Of a DNA stretch of 64,000 nucleotides, positions 1 to 8,675 are shown one piece after another; position 1 is the first letter of the stretch, and every line of letters starts with the position of its first letter. The notes under the pieces are model-generated. The model saw nothing but the letters and a program-made list of their open reading frames with translations, was not told where the DNA came from and did no database searches. Source of the stretch: Halorussus salinus. Lineage in GTDB: Archaea > Halobacteriota > Halobacteria > Halobacteriales > Haladaptataceae. Made by a program: the position numbers and the translations under genes. The stretch is taken from assembly GCF_004765815.2 (NCBI RefSeq), contig NZ_ML974127.1:1521203-1585202 (forward strand), read 5' to 3'.

Positions 1-257
1 TCGAACTCGTGGCGGCTCTGCTCGCTGGGACTCTCGAACGTCACCGACGACGCTTCGCTCATCACCACTTCGTCCGGCAGGTCGTAACCCTCGACGACCT
101 CCGGGAACGTCCCGCCGGTGGACTTGTCGTTGTCCGCGAGCGCGTCGTTGCGCTCCAACACCACGACCGAGTGGTCCGACCGCGACGAGACCGCTCGCGC
201 GAACTGGAGTCCCGACGGGCCAGCGCCGACGACGACGAAGTCGTACTCCTCGTCCAT
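1..257 (-). CDS. FAD-dependent oxidoreductase, N-terminal part (cut by window edge)
   Basis: Only the first 85 codons lie in the window; the gene continues beyond base 1. The protein opens with a beta strand and the dinucleotide-binding motif VVVGAGPSGLQFA near residues 8-20, followed about 20 residues later by an acidic residue after a hydrophobic strand (VVVLER), the usual Rossmann contact to FAD ribose. A KSTGGTF segment follows. This pattern is seen in the geranylgeranyl-reductase-like flavoprotein superfamily, but the substrate cannot be told from this fragment. The ATG at 257 is the first start after an upstream region with a TATA-like stretch (cgttttact, minus strand) about 30 bases away. 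Confidence 0.75.
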   Translation of the reverse strand, partial: MDEEYDFVVVGAGPSGLQFARAVSSRSDHSVVVLERNDALADNDKSTGGTFPEVVEGYDLPDEVVMSEASSVTFESPSEQSRHEF

Positions 258-434
258 ATTCGCCCGTCGGAACTCGGCCAGTAAAACGTCGTTCACTGAC
301 GACCGGCCTCCAGTGCGGTGATATCGTACCCCGAGAACGCCGAGTTCGTGGAGGACAGAGAACGCTATAGCTGTGCCAAAGATATCTATTCCGTTTTTAT
401 AACACGCTATAGATTTTCGAGCCGTCGTCCGTCC

Positions 435-1571
435 CTACTCGGACCCTCGGACGCGGGCCAGCACCGCCGACGCCGCGATTCCGGCGACGAACGCCGCGCC
501 GACGTTCGTCGCCACCCCGAGGAGACCCACCCCCACAGTCAACGCGAGCGAGTCGGTGTCGAGGCTGGCCCGTCCCAACTCGACGGCGACGAGGACGAGG
601 AGGACTCCGAGCGCGGCCATCGGGAACGCCGCGACCACCCCGGCCGCGCCGAGCGCCGCGACGGCGTAGAGGACGCCCAGTAGCAGGTTCGCGCCCGCGG
701 TCCGCGCGCCGAAGGCGTGCTTGCCGGCGACGCCGCCGCTCCCGTGGCACATCGGGAGCGCGCCGAGCGGCACCGCCGCCAGATTCATCGCGCCCATGCT
801 CGTCGCCAGTTCGTCGGGCGAGACCTCGGCGTCGAACAGGTCCCCGAGGAGCAGCGAAGTCGCCACCGCGGCGTTGCCCACCGTCATCGCCAGTTGCGCG
901 CCCGTCGCCGCGAGCGCGTCGGTCGTGAGCGCGAACTCCTCGCCGGTCGTCGCCGGAGCGCCGACCGCGACGCCACCGGGCGAGACGGCGGCCTCGAAGT
1001 CTGGCACGACGACGCTCGGTGCGCCGGTCTCGGCCACCGCGAGACCGAGACCCACCCCGAGGACGGCCAGTGCGGCCGCGCGCCGGTAGCCGAGCGCGAC
1101 GACCGCGCCGCCGACCGCCGCGGCCGCGAGCGCCGTCGTCGGACTCCCGACACCGAGTTCGAGGCCGGTCCGCGCGAGGACGAGCGCCACCGCCAACTGG
1201 ACGCCCCGAATCACCGCCGGGTCGATGCGGTCGGCGAGCGCACCGAGCGCGCCGACCGCCCCGAGTCCGAGGAGAACGCCCCCCGCCAACGTCCCCGCGA
1301 CCGCCAATTCCGGCACCGACAGCGACCCCGCGATGACCAGCGCGGCGAGCGCCTTCATCGGTTCGACCGAGACCGGCGCGCCGTAGCGAAGCCCCCAAAC
1401 CACCTGAAACGCGCCGAACCAGAGCAACAGAATCGGGAGTCGAAGCTCCGTGAGCGCCGAGACGGCGACCACGACCGGCAGGACCGTCACCGAGTCGCCG
1501 ACCGCGCCGGTCACGTCGCCCGCCGCCAGCGTCGGCGTGCGCTCCCGGAGGTCGGCGGTCGAGAACTCCAT
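435..1571 (-). CDS. MOT1-like putative sulfate/molybdate transporter
   Basis: A 378-aa, very hydrophobic protein with about ten predicted membrane segments made of Ala/Gly/Leu/Val runs. It carries two short blocks typical of the MOT1 family, a SulP-related group: GDSVTVLPVV near the N-terminus and PMCHGSGGVAGKHAFGARTAG near residues 273-293. MOT1 members move molybdate or sulfate across the cytoplasmic membrane. The short soluble ends and the lack of a STAS domain fit MOT1 rather than full SulP carriers. No molybdenum cofactor gene is next to it, so the substrate is inferred from the family only. The ATG at 1571 directly precedes the first membrane-proximal helix. Confidence 0.75.
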   Translation of the reverse strand: MEFSTADLRERTPTLAAGDVTGAVGDSVTVLPVVVAVSALTELRLPILLLWFGAFQVVWGLRYGAPVSVEPMKALAALVIAGSLSVPELAVAGTLAGGVLLGLGAVGALGALADRIDPAVIRGVQLAVALVLARTGLELGVGSPTTALAAAAVGGAVVALGYRRAAALAVLGVGLGLAVAETGAPSVVVPDFEAAVSPGGVAVGAPATTGEEFALTTDALAATGAQLAMTVGNAAVATSLLLGDLFDAEVSPDELATSMGAMNLAAVPLGALPMCHGSGGVAGKHAFGARTAGANLLLGVLYAVAALGAAGVVAAFPMAALGVLLVLVAVELGRASLDTDSLALTVGVGLLGVATNVGAAFVAGIAASAVLARVRGSE

Positions 1572-1751
1572 CGTGAAAGCAGTCGGAGGTAACGAACTTA
1601 GGTTTACTGTGAAACTGAAATCGGGGAGAATAGCTGACTTCGTAACTGTATCCAGTTACCCGCCGGTCGGAGGCGAACAACTCCTTGTCCGTCGTCGCCG
1701 GTTCAACGTATCCTTACAAAGCGCCGCCCTGTAGCCCACGACGATGACACG

Positions 1752-1826
1752 CACTGTCACGCGACACCGACCTACTGCCACGCGACGCCGACCCACTGCC
1801 ACCCGACACCAACACACTGCCGACCG
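1752..1826. repeat. Degenerate ~21-bp tandem repeat
   Basis: About three and a half imperfect copies of a 20-21 bp unit with the core ACTGCCACGCGACGCCGAC lie in the spacer between the divergent transporter and SDR genes. The copies differ at a few positions each. No protein in any frame looks real here. Similar C/G-rich short tandem arrays with unrelated units occur at three other spacers in the window. Confidence 0.7.
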
Positions 1827-1862
1827 GCGGAGAGCTACCGATGCGCGAGCGAGGAGCCAACG

Positions 1863-2651
1863 ATGACCGACCACCGCGAGCGCTTCTCGGTCGGCGGGAA
1901 GACCGCCGTCATTACCGGCGCGAGTTCCGGCATCGGGCGGGAAATCGCCGAACTGTTCGCCGCTGACGGCGCGAACGTCGTCGTCTGCTCGCGCGAGCAG
2001 GAGAACGTAGACCCCGTGGCCGAGGACATCCGCGACGCGACCGCCGACGCGGGCGGCGACGCGCTCGCGGTCGAGTGCGACGTGACCGACCGCGACGCCG
2101 TCGAGGCGCTCGTGGAGGCCACCGTCGAGGAGTTCGGCGGTCTCGACGTACTCGTCAACAACGCCGGAGCGAGCTTCATGGCGAACTTCGAGGACATCAG
2201 CCCCAACGGCTGGCAGAAGATTCTCGACATCAACTTGGGCGGGACCTACAACTGCGCGCAGGCCGCCGAGGAGTACCTGAAAGACGGCGGCGGGGCGGTG
2301 ATAAACGTCGCCAGCGTGGCGGGCCAACAGGGCGCGCCCTACATGAGCCACTACGGCGCGGCCAAGGCCGCGGTGGTCAACCTCACCTCGACGCTCGCCT
2401 TCGAGTGGGCGGGCGATGGAGTCAGGGTCAACTGCATCGCGCCGGGGTTCGTCGCCACGCCCGGACTCGCCAGCCAGATGGGCATCTCGGCCGACGAAAT
2501 CGACCGCGAGTCCGTCGAGCGCCGCGTCGGCGTCAGCGAGGAGATAGCCGACGTGGCCCGGTTCCTCGCCAGCGACGCCGCCTCGTTCGTCGTCGGCGAG
2601 ACCGTCACCGCCGCGGGCGTCCCCGACGTGATGGAGTCACCCGACGTGTGA
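1863..2651 (+). CDS. Short-chain dehydrogenase/reductase (FabG-like)
   Basis: A 262-aa classical SDR. The NAD(P)-binding motif TGASSGIG is at residues 18-25, the structural NNAG motif follows near residue 100, and the catalytic triad reads Ser151, Tyr164 and Lys168 (YGAAK). The C-terminal part has the conserved N-x-I-x-P-G-x-V element after the active site. It would reduce a ketone or oxidise an alcohol with NAD(P)H in the cytoplasm; the substrate is not evident. Length and motif spacing are normal for the family. It is convergent with the next gene and stands alone, so it is probably not part of a dedicated pathway operon. Confidence 0.85.
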   Translation: MTDHRERFSVGGKTAVITGASSGIGREIAELFAADGANVVVCSREQENVDPVAEDIRDATADAGGDALAVECDVTDRDAVEALVEATVEEFGGLDVLVNNAGASFMANFEDISPNGWQKILDINLGGTYNCAQAAEEYLKDGGGAVINVASVAGQQGAPYMSHYGAAKAAVVNLTSTLAFEWAGDGVRVNCIAPGFVATPGLASQMGISADEIDRESVERRVGVSEEIADVARFLASDAASFVVGETVTAAGVPDVMESPDV

Positions 2652-2673
2652 GAGCGGTCGTCCCGCCCGACGG

Positions 2674-3042
2674 TCAGAACTCGCCGACGAACACGCGGTC
2701 TTCCAGTTGGTACCAGTGGCTCGGGTCCGGAGCGTCGTCGTCGGTGGCGTTCTCGGCCGCGGTGTCCGCCGAGTCCGCGTCGGCGGCGTCCGCGTCGCCG
2801 AGACCGACCTCCTCGCGGTAGACTAACGCGAGTTCTTGGTCCTCGAACCGCTCGAAGAACGTCTCCCAGTCGAGGCGCTCGACGTATTCGTCGTCCTCGC
2901 CGGGGAACAGGATTCGCAGGAGACCGGCCTCCTCGGGCGCGTCGGGCGCGACGGCCGCGGGGTGGCCACCCCGGCGCTCGACCCACCGCCGGACCGTCTC
3001 GTGGTCGATGGTCGTCCGCCGGTCGGCTTCGGAATCTGTCAC
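2674..3042 (-). CDS. Conserved hypothetical protein, ~122 aa
   Basis: I read the start as the GTG at 3042 because the sequence downstream (TDSEADRRTTIDHETVRRW) has a coding character while the upstream extension does not. The protein has an N-terminal segment with T-x-D-H-x-x-x-R-x-W-x-E-x-R-G-G-x-P-A, then GLLRILFPG, then WETFFERFEDQELALVY. This order matches a small bacterial/haloarchaeal family often mislabelled as a glucan-branching enzyme, for which no function is established. An Asp/Ala-rich linker precedes a short C-terminal tail (HWYQLEDRVFV). No catalytic motif is visible. Confidence 0.7.
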   Translation of the reverse strand: MTDSEADRRTTIDHETVRRWVERRGGHPAAVAPDAPEEAGLLRILFPGEDDEYVERLDWETFFERFEDQELALVYREEVGLGDADAADADSADTAAENATDDDAPDPSHWYQLEDRVFVGEF

Positions 3043-3256
3043 GACCGACCGGTTCAAACGCCGAGGATTTAGGTTTTCTGCCCGTCGAATCGAGCGGTCT
3101 GTAGCGTAGTCCTGTGCGTATCTTGATTCGTCGGTTATTCGCTGGTCGTGAGGCGTGCCCGATGTCGAAGTCACTGCGGGAATCGTCACAACGACGTTTT
3201 CGAAGTCCCCCGCTCGCGGTCGGCCAGCGGCGGCGAGAATCGGGGGGTCGGCCGAG

Positions 3257-3943
3257 TCAGTTGCCGGAGAGCGCGAGGCGGACGTGCCCGAGTTCCGGAA
3301 TCGTCAACTCTGCGGTCCCGCGGACCCACGACGGCCTGACTGGCCGGGTTCGCCCGACCGCTTGGTCGTAGTAGTCGTTGGCGTCGCCCAAGGTGACGAA
3401 CCCCGCGTTCGGGGCCGGGCAGTTGGTCACCTCGGCGCAACTGTCAGCGGCGAGGTAGTCCGAGTTCGCCTTCGCGTACCAGTTCTCCGAGTCGTTCACC
3501 CAGAATCGCGCCCGGTGGATGATGGGCGTCGCTCGCTCCCTGCCGTCGGGTCGGTAGACGATTACGTCGCCGTAACTCCCCGACTTCCGGAAGCCCCGTT
3601 CCTTCCCGACGCGGTGGGTGACGACCCCGGTGTCGCCGGTCGCGGCGTCCGGCGCGAGCCGTCCCTCGTCCATCACGAACACGAGGTCTCCTCGTTCCAT
3701 GTGCGGTTCCATGCTCCCACTCTCGACGGCGACCATCGGCGGCCAGACGCCGCTCGCGGCGAACAGCACGAGACCGACGAGCGCGACCGTCAGCGCACTG
3801 CTCGCCACGTCGCGGCCGAGCGCGACCGCGCCGTGGTCGGTGCGGCGGAGCCACGTCAGCCACTCGCGGACTCCCTCGGGAGAGGAGTCGGGGGACTCCT
3901 CGGAAGAGTCAGCGTCCGAATCCCGCGGCGTGTCGTCGCTCAT
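3257..3943 (-). CDS. Signal peptidase I (S26, archaeal type)
   Basis: A 228-aa membrane-anchored serine protease that would remove Sec signal peptides at the outer face of the membrane. A charged N-terminal tail of about 40 residues is followed by one transmembrane helix (about residues 45-67). The nucleophile motif ESGSMEPHM puts the catalytic Ser at residue 77. The motif IIHRARFWV supplies His143, which replaces the bacterial Lys in archaeal and ER-type enzymes. The later GDAND is the conserved C-terminal box. Haloarchaea commonly carry more than one signal peptidase, and this one has a long acidic N-terminal tail. It is a single gene with no visible operon partner. Confidence 0.85.
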   Translation of the reverse strand: MSDDTPRDSDADSSEESPDSSPEGVREWLTWLRRTDHGAVALGRDVASSALTVALVGLVLFAASGVWPPMVAVESGSMEPHMERGDLVFVMDEGRLAPDAATGDTGVVTHRVGKERGFRKSGSYGDVIVYRPDGRERATPIIHRARFWVNDSENWYAKANSDYLAADSCAEVTNCPAPNAGFVTLGDANDYYDQAVGRTRPVRPSWVRGTAELTIPELGHVRLALSGN

Positions 3944-4059
3944 CGGTTCGGGGGTAGCACGGCTATCGTATCAATCTTCTGCCGTCTCCGCACGGTGCGA
4001 CGAATCGACGAGCGCGACCCCAGCCGAATACGCGCCGAAAAAATGAGGATCGTCGGTCG

Positions 4060-4440
4060 CTAAATCGGGACGCTGACCGGGTCCAGACCGGGAACCGGCG
4101 TCCATCCGGTCACGCCGCTGTAGTCCCACGAGACCTCGATGAAGTACTCGTCGGAACCGGGGTCGTACACTTCGTCCGACTGGGTGGTACCGTATGGGTC
4201 GTTGGCACCGCCCTCCACCAACTGGTCGAAGTCGTCGGCGTCGGGGGTGTTGAACACCGCCACGGTGCCGTCGTCGTTGCCGTCCGTGACGCGCTGGCCT
4301 TCGTAGAGTTCGGTGGACACGTCTCCGGACGATTCGGCCACTTTCCGCGCGCTCGCTGGAACTGTTGCGGCGAGACCCGCGGTGACGAGACCTGCACTCT
4401 TCAGGAACTGTCGTCGGCTGGATGGGTTTTCTCTGTTCAT
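4060..4440 (-). CDS. Tat-exported hypothetical protein, 126 aa
   Basis: The N-terminus has a clear twin-arginine signal, SSRRQFLKSAGLV, followed by an Ala-rich hydrophobic stretch and a likely cleavage site near ASA-R. The mature part is about 95 acidic residues, with a region reading VAVFNTPDADDFDQLV and aromatic residues near the C-terminus (WDYSGVTGW). I do not recognise a family. There is no lipobox Cys, so it is probably released or bound at the cell surface. The gene ends beside an AT-rich spacer that separates it from a divergent oxidoreductase. Confidence 0.65.
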   Translation of the reverse strand: MNRENPSSRRQFLKSAGLVTAGLAATVPASARKVAESSGDVSTELYEGQRVTDGNDDGTVAVFNTPDADDFDQLVEGGANDPYGTTQSDEVYDPGSDEYFIEVSWDYSGVTGWTPVPGLDPVSVPI

Positions 4441-4664
4441 TGTTACCCAAAAATTAGTTAGATAAATAACGTAATTTTCTCACTGGTCGGGAGAATCCCC
4501 GCGAAGTTACGACTGATACATATATTTTCTCCTCGCTTTTAATGATTGATGGCCAACAAGTGCTGCGGCTGTCTCGGCGTCGTAAACCGGGCCTTGAATA
4601 AACGACGTTTCTCACTTCGACGGTTGACGGGGGAACTATGGTGGCCGGTTCCGTCGTCTCGTCT

Positions 4665-5669
4665 ATGACAGCACGCACCATCCACTTGCCGGTCGCCGCC
4701 CGACCGTCCATCGGCGACATCGTCTCGCTCGCACAGCAGGCCGAGGAGTGCGGCTACCGCCGCGTCTGGCACCCCGAGACGTGGGGCCGGGACGCCGCGA
4801 CGGTCCTCTCGGCCATCGCCGAGCGCACCGACGACATCGGCATCGGTCCCTCGATTCTGAACGTCTACTCGCGGTCGCCCGCGCTCGTCGGCCAGACCGC
4901 GGCCTCCCTACAGGAACTCTCGGAGGGCCGCCTCCGACTCGGCATCGGTCCCTCGGGTCCCGCCGTCATCGAAGGCTGGCACGGCCAGAGCTTCGAGCGA
5001 CCGCTCCGGCGCACCCGCGAGTACGTCGAAATCGTCCGGCAGGTCCTCTCGGGCGAGACGGTCAACTACGCGGGCGACATCTTCACAGTCGGTGGATTCC
5101 GCCTGCGGAGCGACCCGCCCGACGAGACAGTCCCCATCGACGCGGCCGGGATGGGACCGAAGTCCGTCGAGTTGGCCGGGCGCTTCGCCGACGGGTGGCA
5201 CGCCCTGATGCTCACGCCCGACGGGATTCGGGACCGACTCGAAGACCTCCGACGCGGGGCCGAGATGGGCGGCCGCGACCCCGACGACGTGCGGGTCACG
5301 CTCTCGACGACCTGCGCAGTCTCGGAGGACGGCGAGCGCGCCCGCCGCCTCGCGCGCCAGCACCTCGCGTTCTACGTCGGTGCGATGGGCACCTTCTACC
5401 GGGAGGCCCTCTCGCGGCAGGGTTACGAAGACACCGCCGAGGAGGTCGCCACCGCGTGGGGCAACGGCGACCAAGACGGCGCAATCGAAGCCATCGGCGA
5501 CGACCTACTGGACGACCTCGGCGCGGTCGGGACCCCCGACGAAGCCCGCGAGCAGGTCCGCAAGTTCGAGGAGATAGACGGCGTGGACCGCGTGGCGGTC
5601 TCGTTCCCCCGCGGTGCCGAGCAGGACGAGTTGGCGGCGACCATCGACGCGCTGGCTCCCGAGAACTGA
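4665..5669 (+). CDS. F420-dependent LLM-class oxidoreductase
   Basis: A luciferase-like TIM-barrel enzyme of 334 aa from the ATG at 4665; an upstream ATG would add nine residues of poor character. Family features are the opening beta strand, E-C-G-Y-R-R-V-W-H-P-E-T-W after helix 1, GIGPSILNVYSRSP, and LGIGPSGPAVIEGWHG, the last typical of flavin/F420 binding in this fold. The family reduces or oxidises substrates with deazaflavin F420. It resembles the haloarchaeal NP1902A-type subgroup, which has no settled substrate. It stands alone between a Tat protein and a small HVO_2922-type gene, so context does not help. Confidence 0.8.
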   Translation: MTARTIHLPVAARPSIGDIVSLAQQAEECGYRRVWHPETWGRDAATVLSAIAERTDDIGIGPSILNVYSRSPALVGQTAASLQELSEGRLRLGIGPSGPAVIEGWHGQSFERPLRRTREYVEIVRQVLSGETVNYAGDIFTVGGFRLRSDPPDETVPIDAAGMGPKSVELAGRFADGWHALMLTPDGIRDRLEDLRRGAEMGGRDPDDVRVTLSTTCAVSEDGERARRLARQHLAFYVGAMGTFYREALSRQGYEDTAEEVATAWGNGDQDGAIEAIGDDLLDDLGAVGTPDEAREQVRKFEEIDGVDRVAVSFPRGAEQDELAATIDALAPEN

Positions 5670-5781
5670 GTCGAACCGCGTCCGGGAGATGGGATCGACC
5701 GTCTCCGGTCGTCTCCGTACCGCTCCGGAGGGCTACCCGCGGAACGTTTTTATCACGGGACTGAGGATTCCCGTATGCATC

Positions 5782-5967
5782 ATGAGCAAAGCCACGTTCG
5801 AACTGTACGAGGACAAGAGCGGAAAATGGCGCTGGCGTCTCGTTCACGACAACCGTAACGTCGTCGCGGACTCGGGACAGGGCTACGCCTCGAAGCAGAA
5901 GGCCGAGCAGGGAATCGAGAGCGTGAAAAACAACGCGGCCGACGCCGACGTTGTCGTAGACGACTGA
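5782..5967 (+). CDS. HVO_2922-type small protein (DUF1508/YegP-like)
   Basis: A 61-aa protein starting at the ATG at 5782 (MSKATFELYEDKSGKWRWRL). It has one YegP/DUF1508 repeat: a two-stranded beta hairpin with W-R-W-R-L, then N-x-x-V-V-A-D-S-G-Q-G-Y-A-S-K, a helix with I-E-S-V-K, and an acidic tail. Family members are small folded proteins of unknown role; structures of haloarchaeal examples are known to me only as fold descriptions. A TATA-like element (gtttttatcac) sits about 30 bases upstream, consistent with a leaderless or short-leader mRNA. Confidence 0.85.
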   Translation: MSKATFELYEDKSGKWRWRLVHDNRNVVADSGQGYASKQKAEQGIESVKNNAADADVVVDD

Positions 5968-6074
5968 AGCCGTCCCCTCCCGTTCCGTCCCGTCCCGCCG
6001 GTCCGCGGTTTCGATGCTGATTTCTCCGGCGACCCCGCGGAAGGATTATTTCGGTCGGTCCCGACGAGTGAGGC

Positions 6075-6563
6075 ATGACCGACGCGACCGACCCCGAAAC
6101 GCCCGAAATCCGCGTGGACCACGTCGGCATCGCGGTCCGCTCGGTCGCCGACGCCGAACCGCTGTTGGAACTCCTCGGGGCCGAGAAGTTGGTTCACGAG
6201 GAGGACCCGACCGGCGCGTTCCGGTGGGCCTACTACCTGCTGGGCGACGCCTCTCGAATCGAACTTATCGAACCAATCGAGGGCGAAGACTCCTTTCTGA
6301 CCGACTTCCTCGCTGAGAACGGGCCGGGGATGCACCACGTCACGCTCGAAGTCGCCGAGATGGACGCCGCCATCGCGGCGCTGGAAGCCGAGGGAATTCG
6401 GGTCGTGGACCGGACCGACTACGACGAGTGGCGCGAGGCGTTCGTCTCGCCCCGCAATCCCACGGGCGTCCTCTGGCAACTCATGGAGTACCGCGAGTCG
6501 TTCGCCGACGAGCGGCCCGACCCCGACCGCCTCTACATCGGCGGGAAGCGGTTGGCGGAGTAG
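6075..6563 (+). CDS. VOC-family protein, probable methylmalonyl-CoA epimerase
   Basis: A 162-aa vicinal-oxygen-chelate protein with two beta-alpha-beta-beta-beta halves. Metal ligands expected for methylmalonyl-CoA epimerase are present: His in VDHVGIAV near residue 16, the Glu region IELIEPIEG, His in GMHHVTLEV, and the C-terminal Glu in WQLMEY. The enzyme interconverts R- and S-methylmalonyl-CoA in the propionate/3-hydroxypropionate routes. The mutase genes often found beside it are not here. VOC proteins are diverse, so the exact reaction is inferred. The 3' end overlaps the convergent membrane-protein gene by about 30 bases. Confidence 0.7.
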   Translation: MTDATDPETPEIRVDHVGIAVRSVADAEPLLELLGAEKLVHEEDPTGAFRWAYYLLGDASRIELIEPIEGEDSFLTDFLAENGPGMHHVTLEVAEMDAAIAALEAEGIRVVDRTDYDEWREAFVSPRNPTGVLWQLMEYRESFADERPDPDRLYIGGKRLAE

Positions 6564-6874
6564 TCGGTTCGGTCGGGAGCGTCGCCCGCGTCGTCGCCCT
6601 CGTCGGCGGCGTCGCCGGTCTCGTCGGTTTCGGCCCGTGCTTCCGCGAGTCCGGCCATCCCGCGTCCGGGCGTTCCGGCACGCCCTCCTCGGGGTCGCCC
6701 GCTGTCTCGGGAATCGTCGCTCGCCAGCAGGCCGAGAAAACAGAGCAGCAGTCCGAACAGCATCCCCCACGTGACGATGCTCTCGCCGACGATATCGAGG
6801 GCCTGCCCCACGATGAAGAAGCCGCTGAAGCAGATAAACGCGATGCCCATGAGCATCGCTTTGAGACCGTTCAT
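6533..6874 (-). CDS. Small membrane protein, 113 aa
   Basis: Starting at the ATG at 6874, the protein has two adjacent transmembrane helices (KAMLMGIAFICFSGFFIVG and ESIVTWGMLFGLLLCFLGLL), then a Gly/Arg-rich hinge and an acidic Asp/Glu/Ala tail. I recognise no named family. Its 3' end overlaps the convergent VOC gene. A role cannot be assigned. Confidence 0.6.
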   Translation of the reverse strand: MNGLKAMLMGIAFICFSGFFIVGQALDIVGESIVTWGMLFGLLLCFLGLLASDDSRDSGRPRGGRAGTPGRGMAGLAEARAETDETGDAADEGDDAGDAPDRTDYSANRFPPM

Positions 6875-6976
6875 GGAACCGTAACCTCGCCAACAGCTCA
6901 AAACTGTTTCTCACCGGACCCGGAAGAACTCACCACGGCCTGAGAGTTTATCCGGGACCGGACCGAAGTCGGGACC

Positions 6977-7948
6977 ATGAAGCGAGTCGAAGTGACGGAG
7001 TTCGGCAGTAGCGACGCGCTGGAAGTCACCGACGCGGAGACGCCCGAACCGGGACCGGGCGAGGTCCGCATCGCGGTCGAGGCCGCGGGCGTCAACTTCG
7101 CCGACATCATGCAACGCCGCGGTCACTACGTCGGCGGCCCGGAACCGACCTACGTACCGGGGATGGAGGCCGCGGGAACCATCGACGCGGTGGGCGAGGG
7201 CGTCGAGCGCGAGGAGGGCGAGCGCGTCGTCGCGATGACCGGCCGGAACGCCTACGCCGAGTACGTCGTCGCCGACGCCCAGTCGGTGTTCGAGGTGCCC
7301 GAGGAGATGTCCTTCGACGAGGCGGCGGGCTTCCCGGTCCAGTTCATGACCGCCCACGCGGTCCTCCACGAGTGGGGCGAGTTGGAAGAAGGCGAGCGCG
7401 TCCTCGTCCACGCCGCGGCGGGCGGGGTCGGCACCGCGGCGGTCCAGTTGGCCAGCGCGGCAGGCGCGGAGGTGTTCGGCACCGCCAGCACCGACGAGAA
7501 GTTGGCACTCGCCGAGCGGTTGGGCTGTGACCACCCCATCAACTACGAGGAGGAAGACTTCCGCGAGGTCGTCGAGGACGAAACCGACGGCGAGGGCGTC
7601 GATTTGGTCCTCGACGGCGTGGGCGGCGAGACGTTCGCCCGGAGCCTCGACGCGCTCTCGCACTTCGGGCGAATCGTGGCCTACGGCGCGGCCAGCGGCG
7701 AACCCGGACGGGTCGAGACGACGCGACTCCTCTTCGAGAACAAGTCGGTCGAAGGGTTCCACCTCGGAAACGCGCTCCAGCGGGACCCACAGCGCATCCT
7801 CCGGTCGGTGCCCGAACTGCAGGGACTCCTCGCGGCGGGCGAGTTGGAAATCGTGGTCGGCGAGCGGTTCCCGCTCGAAGACGCCGCCGAGGCCCACGAG
7901 GCCATCGAGAACCGCGAGACGACCGGGAAAGTCGTCCTGAACCCCTGA
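6977..7948 (+). CDS. NADPH:quinone reductase-like zinc-independent MDR protein
   Basis: A 323-aa medium-chain dehydrogenase/reductase of the quinone oxidoreductase group. The N-terminal GroES-like domain has G-V-N-F-A-D-I-M-Q-R-R-G-H-Y. The nucleotide-binding domain has HAAAGGVGTAAVQLA, the signature for NADPH binding in this subfamily. The Cys/His zinc ligands of alcohol dehydrogenases are missing, which fits quinone or enone reductases. The substrate is unknown. The start ATG is 17 bases after a pyrimidine/purine spacer and agrees with the family N-terminus (MKRVEVTEFG). It is a single gene, convergent with the following zinc-ribbon gene. Confidence 0.85.
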   Translation: MKRVEVTEFGSSDALEVTDAETPEPGPGEVRIAVEAAGVNFADIMQRRGHYVGGPEPTYVPGMEAAGTIDAVGEGVEREEGERVVAMTGRNAYAEYVVADAQSVFEVPEEMSFDEAAGFPVQFMTAHAVLHEWGELEEGERVLVHAAAGGVGTAAVQLASAAGAEVFGTASTDEKLALAERLGCDHPINYEEEDFREVVEDETDGEGVDLVLDGVGGETFARSLDALSHFGRIVAYGAASGEPGRVETTRLLFENKSVEGFHLGNALQRDPQRILRSVPELQGLLAAGELEIVVGERFPLEDAAEAHEAIENRETTGKVVLNP

Positions 7949-7949
7949 G

Positions 7950-8240
7950 CTACCCGCTCGTTTCGATTCGCCAGTAGACGTACTGCCGGGCGAAGGCGTC
8001 GAAGTGGTCGTGGCTACACCCCGGACAGTCGAACCCCGCGACCTCGGCCACCGTCGTCGGGAAGACGTACCCGCAGTCGTTCTTGCATGCGGTTCCGCCG
8101 TAAGTCGCCGTGAAGTCTTCGCGGAGGCCGTCGCGGTGGTCCGCGTCGAGGTGCGTCGTCGCTCGGTCCTTCAGCGTCCGACTCGTGGCCGCGCTGACTA
8201 CCGTCTCGCAGATGTCGCAGTCGAATCTGAACTCGGTCAT
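7950..8240 (-). CDS. Small Cys-rich protein, probable zinc-binding
   Basis: A 96-aa protein with an N-terminal CDICE motif, a TTHLDADHR segment that resembles the His half of a C2H2-type finger, and a second half with CKNDCG and CPGCSHDH. Two metal sites are therefore plausible. It lies 6 bases after the HalOD1 gene on the same strand, so the two are probably co-transcribed. No enzymatic motif is visible. Similar small finger proteins are common in haloarchaea and mostly uncharacterised. Confidence 0.65.
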   Translation of the reverse strand: MTEFRFDCDICETVVSAATSRTLKDRATTHLDADHRDGLREDFTATYGGTACKNDCGYVFPTTVAEVAGFDCPGCSHDHFDAFARQYVYWRIETSG

Positions 8241-8246
8241 CGGACG

Positions 8247-8549
8247 CTATCGGTAGACCCGAACGGTGCCGCCGCTCTCGACGCAGACCTCGTAGTCCCC
8301 GTACTGGAAGACGACGCGACCGTCGAGCCGACGCTCCGTCCCGTCCGGCATCGCCCCGAAGATGTCTTCCAGCGCGTCGGAGTCGATAGCGTCGTAGAGC
8401 GGCGGTAACTCCCGCGGGTCGCGGTCGGCCGTCGAACGTACCGCCGCGACGACGGCGCTCGTAACTGACTCGCCGTCGCCGACCTCGCGGGTCACGACGG
8501 GCTTCTGTGCGTTCTCGGTGCGAAGCGATGGGCGCTCTTCGACGTTCAT
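8247..8549 (-). CDS. HalOD1 output-domain protein
   Basis: A 100-aa protein from the ATG at 8549. After a short polar lead it shows the HalOD1 pattern: S-V-T-S-A-V-V-A-A-V, then D-P-R-E-L-P-P-L-Y-D-A-I-D-S-D-A-L-E, then a predicted beta strand VVFQYGDYEVCV. HalOD1 is a halobacterial output domain thought to act in signalling, found alone or fused to receiver domains. Here it stands alone and precedes a small zinc-binding gene with a 6-base spacing. The longer reading from 8615 adds residues unlike the family. Confidence 0.75.
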   Translation of the reverse strand: MNVEERPSLRTENAQKPVVTREVGDGESVTSAVVAAVRSTADRDPRELPPLYDAIDSDALEDIFGAMPDGTERRLDGRVVFQYGDYEVCVESGGTVRVYR

Positions 8550-8675
8550 CGTTGGAGAACCGACAGCGATAGTTGTGACGCCCTCTCCTAAGACGCGTTG
8601 TGTGAATGCTACCACTCTTTTATATGATGGCGCATCGCGCTCGCCGGGCCCGCCGCGCGGACGACGAGCGCCCGG